Both the position numbers and the translations under genes were made by a program. A stretch of 64,000 nucleotides of DNA from Aliiglaciecola lipolytica E3 (GTDB lineage Bacteria > Pseudomonadota > Gammaproteobacteria > Enterobacterales > Alteromonadaceae): contig NZ_BAEN01000023.1 of the NCBI RefSeq assembly GCF_000314975.1, positions 1-64,000 of the forward strand. The letters are read 5' to 3'. The notes under the pieces were generated by a model that searched no databases, was not told where the DNA came from, and worked only from the letters and a program-made list of their open reading frames with translations. This document shows positions 63,060 through 64,000 of this stretch, piece by piece. The stretch's first letter is position 1. Every line of letters begins with the position of its first letter.

Positions 63060-63752
63060 TTGCGTCATAGAAAGGTAAATATGCTAATGGTTTTGCTTGT
63101 TGTTGGCTTTAATAGTCACGCACAAACTGAAATGGATATTGGTTATGACAGCAAATATGTAACTGAAGGGCGGAATAATTTAGTCGAGGGTGGCATTGTT
63201 TGGGTCAGTGTTAATCACCAACTAGACACCAGTTGGTTGATTGGCGCTGCTTATGGTGAAGCTAGTAATGATGCTGTGGATTATGACGAACTAAATGTAA
63301 GTATTGCATTTAGTCGTCAAGTGGGCGACTTGTGGTATAGCTTAAATTATACTCGACTAGAATTTTATGCTGACAACCAAAGTGATAACGAACTAGGGGT
63401 TTTTGCCAGTTGGGAAGGGTTTGAACACGTAATTCTAACATTCGAGGTAGTGTATAGCAGTCAAGCTGATGGCTCTTTTTTGCAACTGGGCGTAACAAAT
63501 GGGTACAAACTTAGTCGTGATTTGATGCTTTCCCCATACGCAAAAATTGCCTTCGATTTTGGATATGCAAGTGAACGCTCTGAAGGGCATAATCACTATG
63601 CTTTAGGCGCGAATTTACGCTACCAATTCACTCAAAACATTAGCGTTATTTCAATGGCAGAATACAACATTGGTGGTAGTTATCTCAAAGATTTAAACGA
63701 TAATCAAAGTGATCAAGCTTGGGCCGGCTTGCATTTAAACGTAATTTTTTGA
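63060..63752 (+). CDS. Small outer-membrane beta-barrel-like protein
   Basis: The product is 230 residues. The TTG at 63060 has GGGAGAG four bases upstream and yields a normal signal peptide (MRHRKVN, hydrophobic core, ending SHAQ). ATG 63030 opens the same frame, and ATG 63081 is a second possibility. The mature protein has an alternating beta pattern: MDIGYDSKYVTEGRNNL, GGIVWVSVNHQL, IAFSRQVGDLWYSLNYTRLEF, LRYQFTQNISVISMAEYNI, ending LHLNVIF with a C-terminal Phe. It resembles small gammaproteobacterial TorF-like porins. Function is unknown. Confidence 0.7.
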   Translation: MRHRKVNMLMVLLVVGFNSHAQTEMDIGYDSKYVTEGRNNLVEGGIVWVSVNHQLDTSWLIGAAYGEASNDAVDYDELNVSIAFSRQVGDLWYSLNYTRLEFYADNQSDNELGVFASWEGFEHVILTFEVVYSSQADGSFLQLGVTNGYKLSRDLMLSPYAKIAFDFGYASERSEGHNHYALGANLRYQFTQNISVISMAEYNIGGSYLKDLNDNQSDQAWAGLHLNVIF

Positions 63753-63774
63753 TCTTAATAGTGTCAGGTATTCA

Positions 63775-64000
63775 TTAGCAATTGCTTATTTGTTCAGGTA
63801 TCGGTCCGAGACAACCGGTAAGTTTTATATTTGCATTGTTAGCCTGAATTCTTAAGTTTTCTACGCGGCAGGCCGTATTCAATTCAACCTGAGCTCTTGC
63901 TAATAACCCGCTTGCACCTTGAGAAATATGTTTGCAAATAAGTGTGCTCAACCTTTTATCGAACTCCGTTAATAAACTTTCAGGTACACTTTCTAGCAAA
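63775..64000 (-). CDS. C-terminal part of a gene cut by the window edge
   Basis: The minus-strand frame is open from the window's right end to a stop at 63775, giving at least 74 residues. It includes LSTLICKHISQGASGLLARAQVELNTACRVENLRIQANN and ends with LGPIPEQISNC. Three or more Cys residues are present. No start can be trusted and the family is not recognised. It is convergent with the outer-membrane-like gene, 22 bases away. Confidence 0.5.
   Translation of the reverse strand, partial: LLESVPESLLTEFDKRLSTLICKHISQGASGLLARAQVELNTACRVENLRIQANNANIKLTGCLGPIPEQISNC

Noticed and set aside
1-64000. CRISPR arrays, tRNA/rRNA genes, integrases or prophage modules
   Set aside because: No regularly spaced repeats, clover-leaf sequences, phage structural genes or integrase motifs were seen on either strand. 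A tRNA/CRISPR scan would be needed to exclude small ones.

Overview
The window looks like chromosomal DNA of a marine polysaccharide-degrading gammaproteobacterium, most likely Alteromonadales (Alteromonadaceae, Paraglaciecola-like). The evidence is AT-rich DNA, many secreted lipoproteins, formylglycine sulfatases, a GH78 rhamnosidase, a PL6 lyase, very large TonB-dependent receptors and Na+-coupled sugar symporters. No rRNA, tRNA, CRISPR array, phage or intact insertion sequence was seen. The genus is an inference.

Layout. (1) 0.5-5.9 kb: two overlapping sulfatases and a GH78 alpha-L-rhamnosidase, which suits a sulfated, rhamnose-containing algal glycan. A 69-bp repeat lies on either side of the sulfatase pair. 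(2) 6.1-11.5 kb: a TonB receptor and a PepSY membrane protein, convergent with an OmpR-type two-component system. Candidate Fur boxes lie in front of both units, so this looks like an iron-uptake and response island. (3) 11.5-14.8 kb: a 7TMR-DISM diguanylate cyclase and a secreted NHL propeller. The NHL reading frame continues past its stop codon into a hydrophobic, basic tail. (4) 15.0-18.2 kb: a sulfide/persulfide detoxification locus (rhodanese, TauE-like exporter, persulfide dioxygenase, two YeeE/YedE half-transporters, BigR-like ArsR sensor) around a perfect 27-bp palindromic operator. (5) 18.5-32.1 kb: an accessory block of a large lipoprotein, a papain-fold protease, a COG3014/LpoB/YcfL-like lipoprotein set, an ECF sigma factor with a membrane partner, a heme peroxidase of the animal type, an unknown protein and a 1040-residue TPR-CHAT protease. 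It is the best candidate here for an undescribed system. It is followed on the other strand by a tandem-repeat lipoprotein and a CofD/YvcK-like protein.

(6) 34.9-47.2 kb: a uronate locus. It has a PL6 lyase lipoprotein and, on the minus strand, uxuA, a phosphomannose-isomerase-like gene, uxuB and an NRAMP-related transporter that lacks the metal-binding motifs. A 981-residue TonB receptor is divergent. TTGGT-n-ACCAA-type palindromes in front of the lyase and in the uxuA/receptor gap suggest shared control. (7) 47.3-54.5 kb: an IS66-like transposase scrap, then a membrane-anchored XRE-TPR regulator divergent from a six-gene operon of mostly unrecognised envelope proteins led by a secreted alpha/beta hydrolase. 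(8) 54.6-62.7 kb: a DUF885 peptidase-like lipoprotein and a LacI-controlled operon of ManD-type mannonate dehydratase, Gfo/Idh/MocA oxidoreductase, Na+/solute symporter and an unknown lipoprotein. (9) 63.0-64.0 kb: a small outer-membrane-like protein and a gene cut by the window edge.

Together the carbohydrate genes describe import and breakdown of uronate-rich and sulfated algal polymers, converging on D-mannonate and 2-keto-3-deoxygluconate through two unrelated dehydratases. No 2-keto-3-deoxygluconate kinase or aldolase is present in the window.
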